From Pseudomonas berkeleyensis (lineage in GTDB: Bacteria > Pseudomonadota > Gammaproteobacteria > Pseudomonadales > Pseudomonadaceae): 64,000 nucleotides of DNA. The notes under the pieces were generated by a model that saw nothing but the letters and a program-made list of their open reading frames with translations, was not told where the DNA came from and made no database searches. The stretch's first letter is position 1. Each line of letters starts with the position of its first letter. Position numbers and translations under genes: made by a program. Where the stretch lies: assembly GCF_014109765.1 (NCBI RefSeq), contig NZ_CP059139.1, forward strand, positions 4,396,001 through 4,460,000, in the 5' to 3' direction. Positions 50,181 to 59,422 of the stretch are shown here, piece after piece.

Positions 50181-51212
50181 TCAGCACCCCGAGACGGCGC
50201 TACCAAGGCAGGTATCGCGGCGCAGAATGCCCTCCAGCGCCTGCTGGAATGACAGCGTCACGGCACCCGAACCGTCGGCATTGCGCGGCATGTTCATGAA
50301 GGCGCCGGCCAGCGCATTGATGAACTGTCCGGCATTCTGTTGATCGCGCCAAGGCACGTTTTCCGTCTGCAGGGAAATGAACACGCCCTTGGAGGTGTCG
50401 AGAAACTGGTTGGTATTGGTATCGAACTTGCCCACAGGGAGAGTCTTGTAGTCTGCCAAGTTGAAGCAGGTGGTCACCCCCAGAAGATTGCAGTTCTGCG
50501 AGGTGAACAACCCCAGCAGGAAGTTGGCGAACTGGCTGTTGTCCGGCATGGCGAGCTGGGTTCCATTGACCAACCCGGCCTTGGTTGCGCGAACTGGGTC
50601 AGCGCCACCCTGGCCGTTGACCAGCGTCGCCTGTGCCTTGAACTCTTCGTCAGCCCAGACACCGCTGACCAGCCCCTTAGCTGGCAGACAGACGATGAAG
50701 TCCCAGCCGCAGGTGATCTTGTCGCCGAGGTAGCTGCCCTTACCGTAGATATCGATCGCCAGATTGCCGGTAAAGCTGTTGATGTCGCCTGACAGAAATC
50801 CCTGAGCCTCGCCGAAGCCGATACGTACCCCGACTACCCGATTACCGTTGTAGGCCAGTTCGAGATAAGGGTTATTGATCAAGAAGGGATTGATGGTGTC
50901 ATTGGGGCCGACCGTTCCGAGCGCGAAGTTGTTGATCGACAGATCGGCCGGCATCGTTTCGCCGCTTCGCGAGTAATTCCCCAACTCCAGCTTCTTGATG
51001 TTCATCTGGGTTTCCACCTTCACGCCGAAATCGATCTTGGTGAAATTCAACCCAGAATGAGAGTCGGTACTGAGGTTGATGAACGCCTGCCCGGTGACAT
51101 CCGAAAGCTCACTATCTTCCAGCTCAACCATGCTGGCATGGACAGAAGCGCTCATCAGACCGGCACAGAGCAGTACCTGAGCGTGTTTGGCAAAGCGAAA
51201 GGACTGCCGCAT
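50181..51212 (-). CDS. Exported protein with the shared post-signal motif, first of four
   Basis: 343-residue protein heading the cluster. Signal peptide MRQSFRFAKHAQVLLCAGLM through VHA, then MVELEDSELSDVTGQAFINL. The mature protein has cysteine loops TCGWDFIVC, NCNLLGVTTC and, at the extreme C-terminus, TCLGSAVSGC. The region FTKIDFGVKVETQMNIKKLEL suggests beta strands. ATG 51212 has an AGGGG site 8 bases upstream. Downstream genes follow without gaps, so all four are probably one transcript. Function is unknown. Confidence 0.78.
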   Translation of the reverse strand: MRQSFRFAKHAQVLLCAGLMSASVHASMVELEDSELSDVTGQAFINLSTDSHSGLNFTKIDFGVKVETQMNIKKLELGNYSRSGETMPADLSINNFALGTVGPNDTINPFLINNPYLELAYNGNRVVGVRIGFGEAQGFLSGDINSFTGNLAIDIYGKGSYLGDKITCGWDFIVCLPAKGLVSGVWADEEFKAQATLVNGQGGADPVRATKAGLVNGTQLAMPDNSQFANFLLGLFTSQNCNLLGVTTCFNLADYKTLPVGKFDTNTNQFLDTSKGVFISLQTENVPWRDQQNAGQFINALAGAFMNMPRNADGSGAVTLSFQQALEGILRRDTCLGSAVSGC

Positions 51213-51536
51213 GGCGAAACCCCTGTTCTTATTGTGGTGTCGAGCACTCCGACTCGAATCCTTATGGCCACTATAGGGACACCAGCGCCAGAGCGGCCCG
51301 ACCCATAGTCGAGAAAGGGCCAGCAAATGGCCGCCAGTCGCTTGGTCAAAGCGAGACGAGTGTTACCAGTGGCAACAGCGGCGTAACACCTCTTCATTCA
51401 CCGCTGAAGAACCATCAACAGGCGTCTGGTCACCACGTACATCGAGTCGCTTGCCTCTGATCGATTCGGACTCAAACCCGGCCCACTGCTTGCAGTACAA
51501 TCTCCCCTTTTCACTTGCCTGGAACCCGGCGCCTCG
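51213..51536. other. Divergent promoter region, no gene seen
   Basis: 324 bases between the exported-protein cluster and mksF. No coding frame is credible. It contains a TACAAT hexamer at 51496-51501 that may be the -10 of mksF, without a good -35. An inverted TCGAG/CTCGA pair lies about 30-50 bp upstream of the exported cluster. No REP element is present. Confidence 0.4.
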
Positions 51537-52778
51537 ATGATCGATCCCAAGCGCGTTTTGCGCGCCCTCGCCGAACACTGGACGTTGCTCGAACCGCTCT
51601 GCGAGCGCTTCGATGCTGGCACCCTGAGCCTGGTCGAGCTGCGTGGCCAACTCGCCGCGCAACTGCCCGACGCCACGCCCAGCGACACCACTGCCCTGCT
51701 CGACACCTGGATTCGCCTGGACATCCTCGTGCCAGTGGCCAAGAGCCCCAATCGTTTCGAGCTCAACGCGCAGATCCATGATTTTCTCGCCTATCTGCGC
51801 CGCGAGCATCGCCTCGGCCTGTGCCTGGAGATCGAAGCCTACCTGCGCCACCTGGAACGCCTGGCCGGCTATATCCAGGACGCCTTCGAGGTACGCGACG
51901 CCAACGACCTGGCGCGCCAACTGCGCCTGCTCGATATGCGCGTCAGGGACGTCCTCAAAAAGCTGGCCAACGACGAACAGGCGCTGGTCGGCGTGGCCGA
52001 CCGGGCCAAGACCAGCGACCGGCAGATTCCCCTGCGCCAACGCTACGCCGAGGTGCTCGCCACCTGGGACGAATACGTCGAGCCGATGATCCAGCTGGTC
52101 GCCGCCGACGGCGCCTTCGAGCAGGGCGTGCGCCGCGTCGAACAGGTGCTGCTGCGCCTGCTCGGCGACCAGCAGCGCCTCGGCCAGCTGGTCGACGACG
52201 ACCTACTACTGCGCACCCATGCGCGCATTCTGGAGATGCAGACCACCGCCCAGCTGACCCTGCGCAAGGCCCGCGAACTGCTGCTGCCGCTGCGCGAGGA
52301 GGCCCGTCGGCACAACGCCGTGACCCGCGGCGCGGCGCTGGCGCTGTCGGTGATCCGCAAGAAGGGCATCGACGCCGTGCCGCAGGCCGCCATGCCGCTG
52401 TTCACTCGGCCGCAGAGCAACTTCCTCGGCAGCGCCAGTCAGGTCGAAGCCTACGTCTACGCCCTGGCTCGTTTCGAAGCCAAGCCGGCGCACTTCCCCA
52501 AGGCCAGCGGCAGCCGCAAGGGCGGTGCGCCCAAGGCACCGAAGACCGCGCGGGAAATGATCGAACGCTGCGAACAGTCCCTGCCGCTGCCGGATCTGAT
52601 GACCTGGCTGCTGGAACAGGAACCGGAAGGCGCTACCGACGAGCTGCTCTACTGGTTTTCACGCCTGTCGCGCGAATCGCGCTTCCAGCGTGAACGCCTG
52701 GAGCGCCGCCAGTACCTGACCCGCGACCATGAGGTCAGCCTTGCCTCCTTTGCCCTGGTAGGCCAGCCCAATGGCTGA
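51537..52778 (+). CDS. mksF: Condensin kleisin subunit MksF
   Basis: 413-residue kleisin-like subunit of the MksBEF condensin. The protein is helical, with an N-terminal winged-helix-like part and long charged helices (for example LRLLDMRVRDVLKKLANDEQ). No signal peptide. It is followed by MksE and MksB in the order known for P. aeruginosa. The ATG at 51537 follows a weak site. Assignment rests on gene order and the pattern of the complete set. Confidence 0.88.
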   Translation: MIDPKRVLRALAEHWTLLEPLCERFDAGTLSLVELRGQLAAQLPDATPSDTTALLDTWIRLDILVPVAKSPNRFELNAQIHDFLAYLRREHRLGLCLEIEAYLRHLERLAGYIQDAFEVRDANDLARQLRLLDMRVRDVLKKLANDEQALVGVADRAKTSDRQIPLRQRYAEVLATWDEYVEPMIQLVAADGAFEQGVRRVEQVLLRLLGDQQRLGQLVDDDLLLRTHARILEMQTTAQLTLRKARELLLPLREEARRHNAVTRGAALALSVIRKKGIDAVPQAAMPLFTRPQSNFLGSASQVEAYVYALARFEAKPAHFPKASGSRKGGAPKAPKTAREMIERCEQSLPLPDLMTWLLEQEPEGATDELLYWFSRLSRESRFQRERLERRQYLTRDHEVSLASFALVGQPNG

Positions 52779-52785
52779 GCTGCCC

Positions 52786-52841
52786 GTAGGGTGCGCTGTG
52801 CGCACCGCAACCGACGACAGGGTGCGCACAGCGCACCCTAC
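52786..52841. repeat. REP-type inverted doublet inside the mks operon
   Basis: GTAGGGTGCGCTGTGCGCACC, a spacer, then the inverted arm GGTGCGCACAGCGCACCCTAC. It lies 8 bases after the mksF stop and 22 bases before mksE, so a hairpin forms in the operon mRNA. Confidence 0.85.
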
Positions 52842-52862
52842 GACTGCCCGTGAGCATTGCGT

Positions 52863-53555
52863 ATGAACATCGATCTAAAAGAAATGACCCAGCTCGCGGC
52901 CGCCTTCCGCGACCTGTTCAAGGGCTACCACATCTCGCGCAGCGAGCCGGAGTGCTACGCCCAGCTGTCCAGCATGCAGGATGAGTATCGTGCACTGTTC
53001 CGCGCCCTCGGCTTCGAGCTGGTCTGCGACCCGCGCGGCTTCTACTACTTCGTCCCCGAGCAGGTCGCCCCGCAGGTGAACAAGACCGCCCAACGCCTGG
53101 CGCTGTTCACCTTCATCCTCGTCGAGCACCTGGCCGACCAGGGCCGCGACCCGCTCTCCGTACTCGACGGCGGCAGCATCGGCCGTGATGAGCTGCCAGC
53201 ACTGCTGGACAAGTACCGCGACCTGTTCCTGCAAGCCGAAGTGACCACCTTCGAGGAACTGGAAGACAAGATCATCCGCCGTCTGACCCAACTCGGCTTC
53301 GCCGAGGACAGCAACGGCGTGTACCGCTTCCTCCCACCGATGCACCGTTTCCTCGACGTCTGCCTGTCGGTGCAGCACGACCGTGACCTGGCCGCCAGCC
53401 TGCACAGCAGCGACCTGCCACTGCCGGCGCCGGTACTGCTGGACGATGACGGCGACACCGACACGGCAGTTGCCATCGATACCGAGGAATCCGAGGAAGA
53501 CGCCCTGGCCCGCGCCATGGCCGAAGAACGCGCCGCACAGGAGATGGACGCATGA
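52863..53555 (+). CDS. mksE: Condensin subunit MksE
   Basis: 230-residue accessory subunit with winged-helix features (LTQLAAAFRDLFKGYHI at the start; TFEELEDKIIRRLTQLGF) and an acidic C-terminal tail (ESEEDALARAMAEERAAQ). It bridges kleisin and MksB. ATG 52863 was chosen; a TTG two codons upstream is also possible. It overlaps mksB by four bases (ATGA). Confidence 0.9.
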   Translation: MNIDLKEMTQLAAAFRDLFKGYHISRSEPECYAQLSSMQDEYRALFRALGFELVCDPRGFYYFVPEQVAPQVNKTAQRLALFTFILVEHLADQGRDPLSVLDGGSIGRDELPALLDKYRDLFLQAEVTTFEELEDKIIRRLTQLGFAEDSNGVYRFLPPMHRFLDVCLSVQHDRDLAASLHSSDLPLPAPVLLDDDGDTDTAVAIDTEESEEDALARAMAEERAAQEMDA

Positions 53556-56383
53556 GCCAGGAACGCTACGGCATCCGCCGCTTCGCCCTGCTGAACACCG
53601 CCGGTTACAGCCTCGGCCTGTTCCCGTTGGAAAACCCGCTGTCGGTCTACGGCGCCAACAACCTGGGTAAATCCGCCTCGATCAATGCCCTGCAGTTCCC
53701 CATCCTGGCGCGTATGTCGGACATGAGCTTCGGCAAGTACAGCCTGGAAGCCTCGCGCAAGTTCTACTTCGCCAGCGACACCAGTTACATCCTCGTCGAA
53801 GTCGCCCTGCCCCACGGCCCGCACGTGATCGGCGTGGCCGGTCGCGGCCCGGGCGGCGGCTTCGGCCACCAGTTCTTCGCCTACGCCGGCGAGCTGGATC
53901 TGGAGCATTACCAGAGCAACGGCACCTGTCTGCGTCAACGCGAGCTGTTCAAGCACCTCGGCCAGGCCGGCATCACCGCCTACGAACTGAAGCCAGACGA
54001 ACTGCGTCGCCTGCTGGTCGGCGGTCACACCAGCATCCCGCTGGATCTGACCCTGATCCCGCTGCGCTCGACCAGCGAGCAGAGCCTGAAGACCTTCCGC
54101 GCGCTGTTCATCAACCTCTTGCACATGCGCGAAATCACCGCGGCCAAGCTCAAGCAGTTGTTCCTCGATGCCTTCGAGCACAGCCTGCGCTCGGGTAGCG
54201 TCGACTATATCGCCGCCACCGAAGAGGCCTTCCGCGACGTGCGCCGTATGGAGCAGGACTACCAGGCGCTAGTGACTGCCGGCCCGCAGATCGAGGCACT
54301 GGCGGCCGGCGTTGGCCAGCGCGAACTGCTGCGCGGCAAGCTGCATCGCCTCTCGCCGCTGCTCGACAACCTGCTCGGCACCTGGCACGACTACGCCGAT
54401 GCTCGTAAGGAAGAGCTGGTGATCCAGGCCGAGCACTATCGCAGCGAGCAGGACGGCCTGCAGAACGAACAGCGCGGCGGCACCAGTGAGCTGATGCGCC
54501 TGGAGCGCGAGATCAGTGAAATCCAGCGCTGGCTGGGCGAGCTGTCGGCACTGAAGAACCGCTTCGCCCTGGTGGAAAACGCCAAGGTGCTGGAAGAGCA
54601 ACTGCTCGCCGCCAAGGACGCCCACGACGAACTGGCCGGCGCCCTGGCGCAGTCGCGGCAGTTCTCCAGCGAAGACCTAGACGAGCGTCTGCGCGACCTG
54701 GAAAAACGCCTCAAGTCGGTCAAGCAGCAACTCGACCATGCCGACAACAACAGCTACTCGCGCCTGCGCGAGGAATTCAGCCAGGCCGATGTCGACCGCC
54801 TGATGCGCCTGTTCAATGGTCAGCTGTTCAGCCTGCCGCTCGGCGAGAAAGGCATCCAGGCCGAGGGTGACGATTGGGTCAAGGCCGTCGAAGCAGTGCT
54901 GGATCGCTTCAAGGGTGATACCTTCGCCGTGCCGGGCCTGTCCATCGACCTCAGCCATATCGAACCACCGGCACTGCAGGCACTGGCCGATCGTGCCGCC
55001 CTGCGTGACCAGAAGGATCGCCTGGAGCGCGAACTCAAGCAGCTCAAGACCCAGCAATCGGTCGCCGCCGACCGCGCCGCCAGCAAGGCCCAGGCCGAGC
55101 AGCTGTACCAGGCCGTGCTGGATGCGCAGAAAGCGCTGGAAGACTTCCGCAAGAGCCAGACCCTGGCCGCCGAAGAGCCGCAGAAGCTGGAACGCCTGGC
55201 CGAGCTGGAAGGTGCCCAGGACGAACTCAAGCGTGCCAGCGATGCCTTTGCCGAGCGCGTGCAGCAGCTCTCCGCCAAGCTGCAACTGGTCGGCCGCCAA
55301 CTGGCCGATCTGGAAGCCAAGGAGCGCACCTTGGAAGACGCCCTGCGCCGTCGCCAGTTGCTGCCGGCCGACCTGCCCTTCGGCACGCCGTTCATGGAGC
55401 CGGTGGACGACTCGCTGGACAACCTGCTGCCGCTGCTCAACGACTATCAGGACACCTGGCAGGCACTGCAGCGCATCGACGGCCAGATCGAGGCGCTGTA
55501 CGCCCAGGTGCGCCTGAAAGGCGTGGCCAAGTTCGACAGCGAGGATGATGTCGAACGCCGCCTGCAACTCTTGGTCAACGCCTACGCCCACCGCCAGGAC
55601 GAGGCGCTGACGCTGGCCAAGGCGCGCCGTGCAGCGGTCACCGATATTGCCCGTACCCTGCGCAATATCCGCAGCGACTACGACAACCTGGAACACCAAC
55701 TGGCGCTGTTCAACCGCGAGATCAACAAGCGCCAGGTCTCCAACCTGCAGAGCTTCCGCATCGTCCTGGCGCCGAACAAGGAAGCGCTGCGCCATATCGA
55801 CCAGATCATCCACAGCGCCGGCCAGTATGAGGAAGGCGAAACCCTGTCGGTGTTCGACCTGTCGCAATCAGCCGATCAGGATGCCAAGAACGAGGAAGCC
55901 AAGGACTACCTGTCGCGCCTGGTAGCCGCCAACGGCAACCAGCTGGGCCTGAAGGATCTGTTCGAACTGGCTTTCGAGATCACCAAGGTGCATGGCCAGC
56001 CGATCATCCACACCGACATCGATGGTGCTGCTTCCAACGGCACCACCATGACCATCAAGGCGCTGACCAACATGTACCTGTTGCTGCACCTGATGGATCG
56101 CGAGCAGGCCGGGCGCGTGCGCCTGCCCTACTACCTCGACGAGGCGGCAGACATCGACGAACGCAACCAGCAGGCGCTGATCGAAACCAGCCTGCAGCTC
56201 GGCTTCGTGCCGATCCTGGCGTCGGTGAAACCACAGGTCTCGGCGCACGTGGCCATCGACCTGGAAGGCGGCAGCGGCCCCAACGGCATCTACATCGACG
56301 AGGCGGACTGGAAGTTCATCAAGCCGCGTGAAAGTGCCAAAGCCCAGGTAACTCAGCAGGAAGAAGCCACCGAGCCGGCCTGA
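53552..56383 (+). CDS. mksB: Condensin SMC-like ATPase MksB
   Basis: 943-residue SMC-like ATPase for chromosome organisation. Walker A GANNLGKS lies at residues 34-41. Residues ~250-700 are coiled coil (for example LRDLEKRLKSVKQQLDHADN). The C-terminal head has the Walker B-like YYLDEAADIDERN. It is the final gene of mksFEB. No mksG (toprim nuclease) gene follows: the next genes are REP, terminator and PqiB/LetB. This fits chromosomal MksBEF rather than the MksBEFG/Wadjet plasmid-defence form. Confidence 0.92.
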   Translation: MSQERYGIRRFALLNTAGYSLGLFPLENPLSVYGANNLGKSASINALQFPILARMSDMSFGKYSLEASRKFYFASDTSYILVEVALPHGPHVIGVAGRGPGGGFGHQFFAYAGELDLEHYQSNGTCLRQRELFKHLGQAGITAYELKPDELRRLLVGGHTSIPLDLTLIPLRSTSEQSLKTFRALFINLLHMREITAAKLKQLFLDAFEHSLRSGSVDYIAATEEAFRDVRRMEQDYQALVTAGPQIEALAAGVGQRELLRGKLHRLSPLLDNLLGTWHDYADARKEELVIQAEHYRSEQDGLQNEQRGGTSELMRLEREISEIQRWLGELSALKNRFALVENAKVLEEQLLAAKDAHDELAGALAQSRQFSSEDLDERLRDLEKRLKSVKQQLDHADNNSYSRLREEFSQADVDRLMRLFNGQLFSLPLGEKGIQAEGDDWVKAVEAVLDRFKGDTFAVPGLSIDLSHIEPPALQALADRAALRDQKDRLERELKQLKTQQSVAADRAASKAQAEQLYQAVLDAQKALEDFRKSQTLAAEEPQKLERLAELEGAQDELKRASDAFAERVQQLSAKLQLVGRQLADLEAKERTLEDALRRRQLLPADLPFGTPFMEPVDDSLDNLLPLLNDYQDTWQALQRIDGQIEALYAQVRLKGVAKFDSEDDVERRLQLLVNAYAHRQDEALTLAKARRAAVTDIARTLRNIRSDYDNLEHQLALFNREINKRQVSNLQSFRIVLAPNKEALRHIDQIIHSAGQYEEGETLSVFDLSQSADQDAKNEEAKDYLSRLVAANGNQLGLKDLFELAFEITKVHGQPIIHTDIDGAASNGTTMTIKALTNMYLLLHLMDREQAGRVRLPYYLDEAADIDERNQQALIETSLQLGFVPILASVKPQVSAHVAIDLEGGSGPNGIYIDEADWKFIKPRESAKAQVTQQEEATEPA

Positions 56384-56388
56384 ACGCA

Positions 56389-56444
56389 TCGCGGCTAAAG
56401 CCGCTCCTACGGTCAATCTTGTGTAGGAGCGGCTTTAGCCGCGA
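56389..56444. repeat. Perfect REP inverted doublet (REPIN), GTAGGAGCGGC family
   Basis: The 22-bp arms at 56389-56410 and 56423-56444 are perfect inverse complements around a 12-base spacer. Each has the GTAG head followed by GAGCGGCTTTAGCCGC. This matches the best-known Pseudomonas REP sequence type. Confidence 0.93.
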
Positions 56445-56466
56445 GCTTTTATAACCACAAAAATGC

Positions 56467-56493
56467 AAAGGGCCGCTCGATGCGGCCCCTTTC
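56467..56493. terminator. Bidirectional terminator between mksB and letB-like gene
   Basis: AAAGGGCCGC-TCGAT-GCGGCCC with CTTT on the other side. It forms a stem of 10 bp usable by both convergent genes. Confidence 0.8.
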
Positions 56494-56508
56494 ATTTCTA
56501 TAGTTTAC

Positions 56509-58812
56509 TCACTGCTCCAGCACGATCTTCGGCGCCCATTGCATCCAGGGTTCCTGCGGTTCATCGAATAACGCGAAGGTCTGCCCAGGTTGCGCCGGCC
56601 CACCCATCTCTGGATTGTTCGGCGTGGCAAAAGCGATACCGCCCTCGATCAACGCTTCCAGTGACTCGGTACGCACCTTTAGGCCCTTGAACAGCCCGGC
56701 ATCGACACCAATACCGCTGGCGTTCCAGAAGCGGCTACCCGAACGTACCAAGGGCGCGTAACGCGGTTCGATCAGCACATGGATCAGCACGCGATCCGAA
56801 GTCGGCCCAAGTTCGAAATCCACCACCTTGCCCACCGGCACCTCGCGGTAACTGACGATCACGCCCGGCTTGATCGAACCACGCCGTGGCGCGCTCAACA
56901 CCAGGCGCAGGCCTTCCTCGCGCACGGCCTGATTCGGCGCACTGGCGAGCGCGGTGAACTCGGTACGGCGCGCGCCCTTCTGCGCCGAGGGCTGTACTTC
57001 CAGATACTGGCCGCTGACCAGCGTCCCGAGGTTCGCGGCACGGGTCAGGCTCAACTCCGGCTTCACGACCCAGAAGCGCGTGCCGTCACGGGCAATCTGC
57101 TCGGCGGCCTGGGTGATACGAACATTGAGAATCACTGCTTGCAGGTCATCGGTCAGGCTGAGGTTCTCGACCTTGCCGACCTCCAGACCTTTGTAGCGCA
57201 CCAGCGTACCCGGTTGCAGGCCATCGCCATCGGCGACGCGTATGGTGATCTGCTGACCCAACTGCAAAGCGCTGTCGCGATCGGCGTGCAGGGCAAAGCG
57301 TTGCACCTGGCGATCCGACCTGGCCGCTTGTAGGTCAGGCGTCTCGAAAGCGATACCGCCTGCAAGCAGGGTCTGCAGCGACTCACTCTTGACCTCGACA
57401 CCAGACAGCCCACCCTTGAGGGTGATGCCGCTGGCGTTCCAGAAGCGCGTGGTGGTATTCACCAGATGCACATAATCAGGCTCGATATGCACGCCGAGTA
57501 CCACCTGGTTGTTATCACGCCCCAGTTGATAACTCTGCACCGAGCCGACCTTGATCTGCCGGTAGAGCACCGGGCTGCCGACCTCGATGGAACCGAGCTG
57601 ATCGGTGAACAACACCAGGTGCAGGCCCGGCGCCCCAAGATCCAGAGGCGGAGCTTTGCTGCGCGCGACGAAGTTACGTGCCGGCGGCTTACCCTTCTCG
57701 CCCGGTCGTACAGCGATGTAGTTACCCTTGACCAGCGCTTCCAGGCCGGTGATTCCAGCCAGCGAAATGGATGGTTTGACCACCCAGAACTCAGAGCCTT
57801 CGACCAGGTACTCCTCGGCCAGCGGGTTGATGGTCAGCTCCGCCGTGGCACTATTGAGATCACGGTCGACCTTCATGGTTTTCAGCGAGCCCACCTGGAT
57901 GCCCTTGTACATCACCGGCGTACGACCTTCCTGCAACCCTTCGAAGTCGGTCAGCGTCACCATGACCTTGATCCCGGCCTGCGCCTCGTCATAGTCCTCG
58001 TACAGACGGAATGGCAGTGCCGGATCGGTAGGCGGGCTGTCCTTGCGGTGCTCCGGCGTGGCGAATGCGATACCGCCGGCAACGATACTGGCCAGCGACT
58101 CGCTGCGCAGCTTGAAGCCGGACAGGTCGGCGTCGACGCTGATCCCGCTGGCATTCCAGAAGCGCGTATGTTTGCGCACCAGATTGGCGTAGGCAGGCTC
58201 GATGAAAACCTTCACCTCGACGGTGCTCTGGTCTTCGCCCAAGGTGTAGCTTTTCACCCGACCGACTTGAATCTGCCGATAGAACACAGGGCTGTCGCGA
58301 TTGAGCGAGCCGAGCCGATCGGCCTTCAGCGTCAGGTGCAGACCAGGCACATCATCGCCCATCGGCGGCTCCTGGGTCAGGGCGGTGAAACTCTTGCTCG
58401 GCTCGCCATCGCCTGGACTAAAGGTGATGTAGTTACCTGACACCAACGTCTCCAGGCCACTGATCCCTGCCAGGCTTACATTCGGTTTGACCAACCAGAA
58501 GCGCGTACCGCTGCGCAGGTACTGCTCGAGCTCCTTGTTGACCTCAAGCGTGGCGACGACGCCCCTGTTCTTCTCGCTGCTGTCGAGGCTAATGGCCGTC
58601 ACCTTGCCGACCGCCATGCCCTTGTACATCAGCTCGGTCTTGCCGGCCTGGATGCCCTCGCCACTGGCGAATACCAACTCGACCTGAATGCCGGCGTCAC
58701 TGTAGGCGCGCCAGGCCAGCCACCCACCGATCATCAGTGCAATCAGGGGCAAAACCCAGATGGCCGACCAATTCGAAGCAGGACGCGTCTTGGCCAGAGG
58801 AAGGTCAGTCAT
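56509..58812 (-). CDS. LetB/PqiB-like MCE protein with six MCE domains
   Basis: 767-residue periplasm-spanning lipid transport protein. An N-terminal transmembrane segment (about residues 15-35) is followed by six MCE domains, recognised by the repeated segment of type YKGMAVGKV: YKGMAVGKV, YRQIQVGRV, YKGIQVGSL, YRQIKVGSV, YKGLEVGKV and YREVPVGKV. E. coli PqiB has three and LetB seven, so six is intermediate. The start overlaps the LetA-half stop by eight bases. Together these genes likely move lipids between membranes. Confidence 0.9.
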   Translation of the reverse strand: MTDLPLAKTRPASNWSAIWVLPLIALMIGGWLAWRAYSDAGIQVELVFASGEGIQAGKTELMYKGMAVGKVTAISLDSSEKNRGVVATLEVNKELEQYLRSGTRFWLVKPNVSLAGISGLETLVSGNYITFSPGDGEPSKSFTALTQEPPMGDDVPGLHLTLKADRLGSLNRDSPVFYRQIQVGRVKSYTLGEDQSTVEVKVFIEPAYANLVRKHTRFWNASGISVDADLSGFKLRSESLASIVAGGIAFATPEHRKDSPPTDPALPFRLYEDYDEAQAGIKVMVTLTDFEGLQEGRTPVMYKGIQVGSLKTMKVDRDLNSATAELTINPLAEEYLVEGSEFWVVKPSISLAGITGLEALVKGNYIAVRPGEKGKPPARNFVARSKAPPLDLGAPGLHLVLFTDQLGSIEVGSPVLYRQIKVGSVQSYQLGRDNNQVVLGVHIEPDYVHLVNTTTRFWNASGITLKGGLSGVEVKSESLQTLLAGGIAFETPDLQAARSDRQVQRFALHADRDSALQLGQQITIRVADGDGLQPGTLVRYKGLEVGKVENLSLTDDLQAVILNVRITQAAEQIARDGTRFWVVKPELSLTRAANLGTLVSGQYLEVQPSAQKGARRTEFTALASAPNQAVREEGLRLVLSAPRRGSIKPGVIVSYREVPVGKVVDFELGPTSDRVLIHVLIEPRYAPLVRSGSRFWNASGIGVDAGLFKGLKVRTESLEALIEGGIAFATPNNPEMGGPAQPGQTFALFDEPQEPWMQWAPKIVLEQ

Positions 58813-59422
58813 GGTCGGTTTCCGTGTTGTCCCAGATTAGGCGAGGGTCGAAAGTCAGTGCAGCCAACATGGTCAGGATGACCACACTGGCAAAGGCGGC
58901 CGCTCCGGCTCCAGCTTCGATGCTGGCCAGGCTGCCAAAATTCACTATCGCCACCAGAATGGCGATGACGAATATATCCAGCATCGACCAGCGGCCGATC
59001 CATTCGATAAAGCGGTACATCAGAATACGCTGACGCGCCGACATCGGCTGATGGCGCTGAACCGAGTACAGCAGCAGCGCGATCCCGACCAGCTTGAACG
59101 TCGGCACCAGAATACTGGCGATGAACACCACCGCAGCGATTGGCAGCATGCCCAGGTGAATGAGTTCCACCACCCCGCCCATGATGGTCGCCGGCGAGCC
59201 CTTGCCCAGGCTGTTGACCGTCATGATGGGTAACAGGTTGGCTGGAATATAAAGAATCGCCGACGTCAGCAACAGCGCCCAGGTACGCACCAGACTGCCT
59301 GGCCGACGCTCATGAACCCTGCCACCGCAGCGACTGCAATACTGATGTTCGGCCTCGGTATCGACCGGATTGAGCTGATGACACTCATGACAGACCAGCA
59401 ATCCAGCTTCAATCGCCCGCAT
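58805..59422 (-). CDS. PqiA/LetA-like membrane protein, second half
   Basis: 205-residue membrane protein with an N-terminal zinc-ribbon-like part (CHECHQLNP and CSRCGG) and four hydrophobic segments. The motif LYIPANLLPIMTV is the PqiA family hallmark. It overlaps the other half by 14 bases and letB by eight bases. In E. coli LetA is one polypeptide with two such domains; here they are separate genes. Confidence 0.9.
   Translation of the reverse strand: MRAIEAGLLVCHECHQLNPVDTEAEHQYCSRCGGRVHERRPGSLVRTWALLLTSAILYIPANLLPIMTVNSLGKGSPATIMGGVVELIHLGMLPIAAVVFIASILVPTFKLVGIALLLYSVQRHQPMSARQRILMYRFIEWIGRWSMLDIFVIAILVAIVNFGSLASIEAGAGAAAFASVVILTMLAALTFDPRLIWDNTETDHD

Noticed and set aside
46201..51212. 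Double-glycine bacteriocin-type leader reading of the shared motif
   Set aside because: The sequence LS-x2-VxGQGG resembles such leaders, but it follows a Sec signal peptide, the mature proteins are large, and no peptidase-containing ABC transporter is present.
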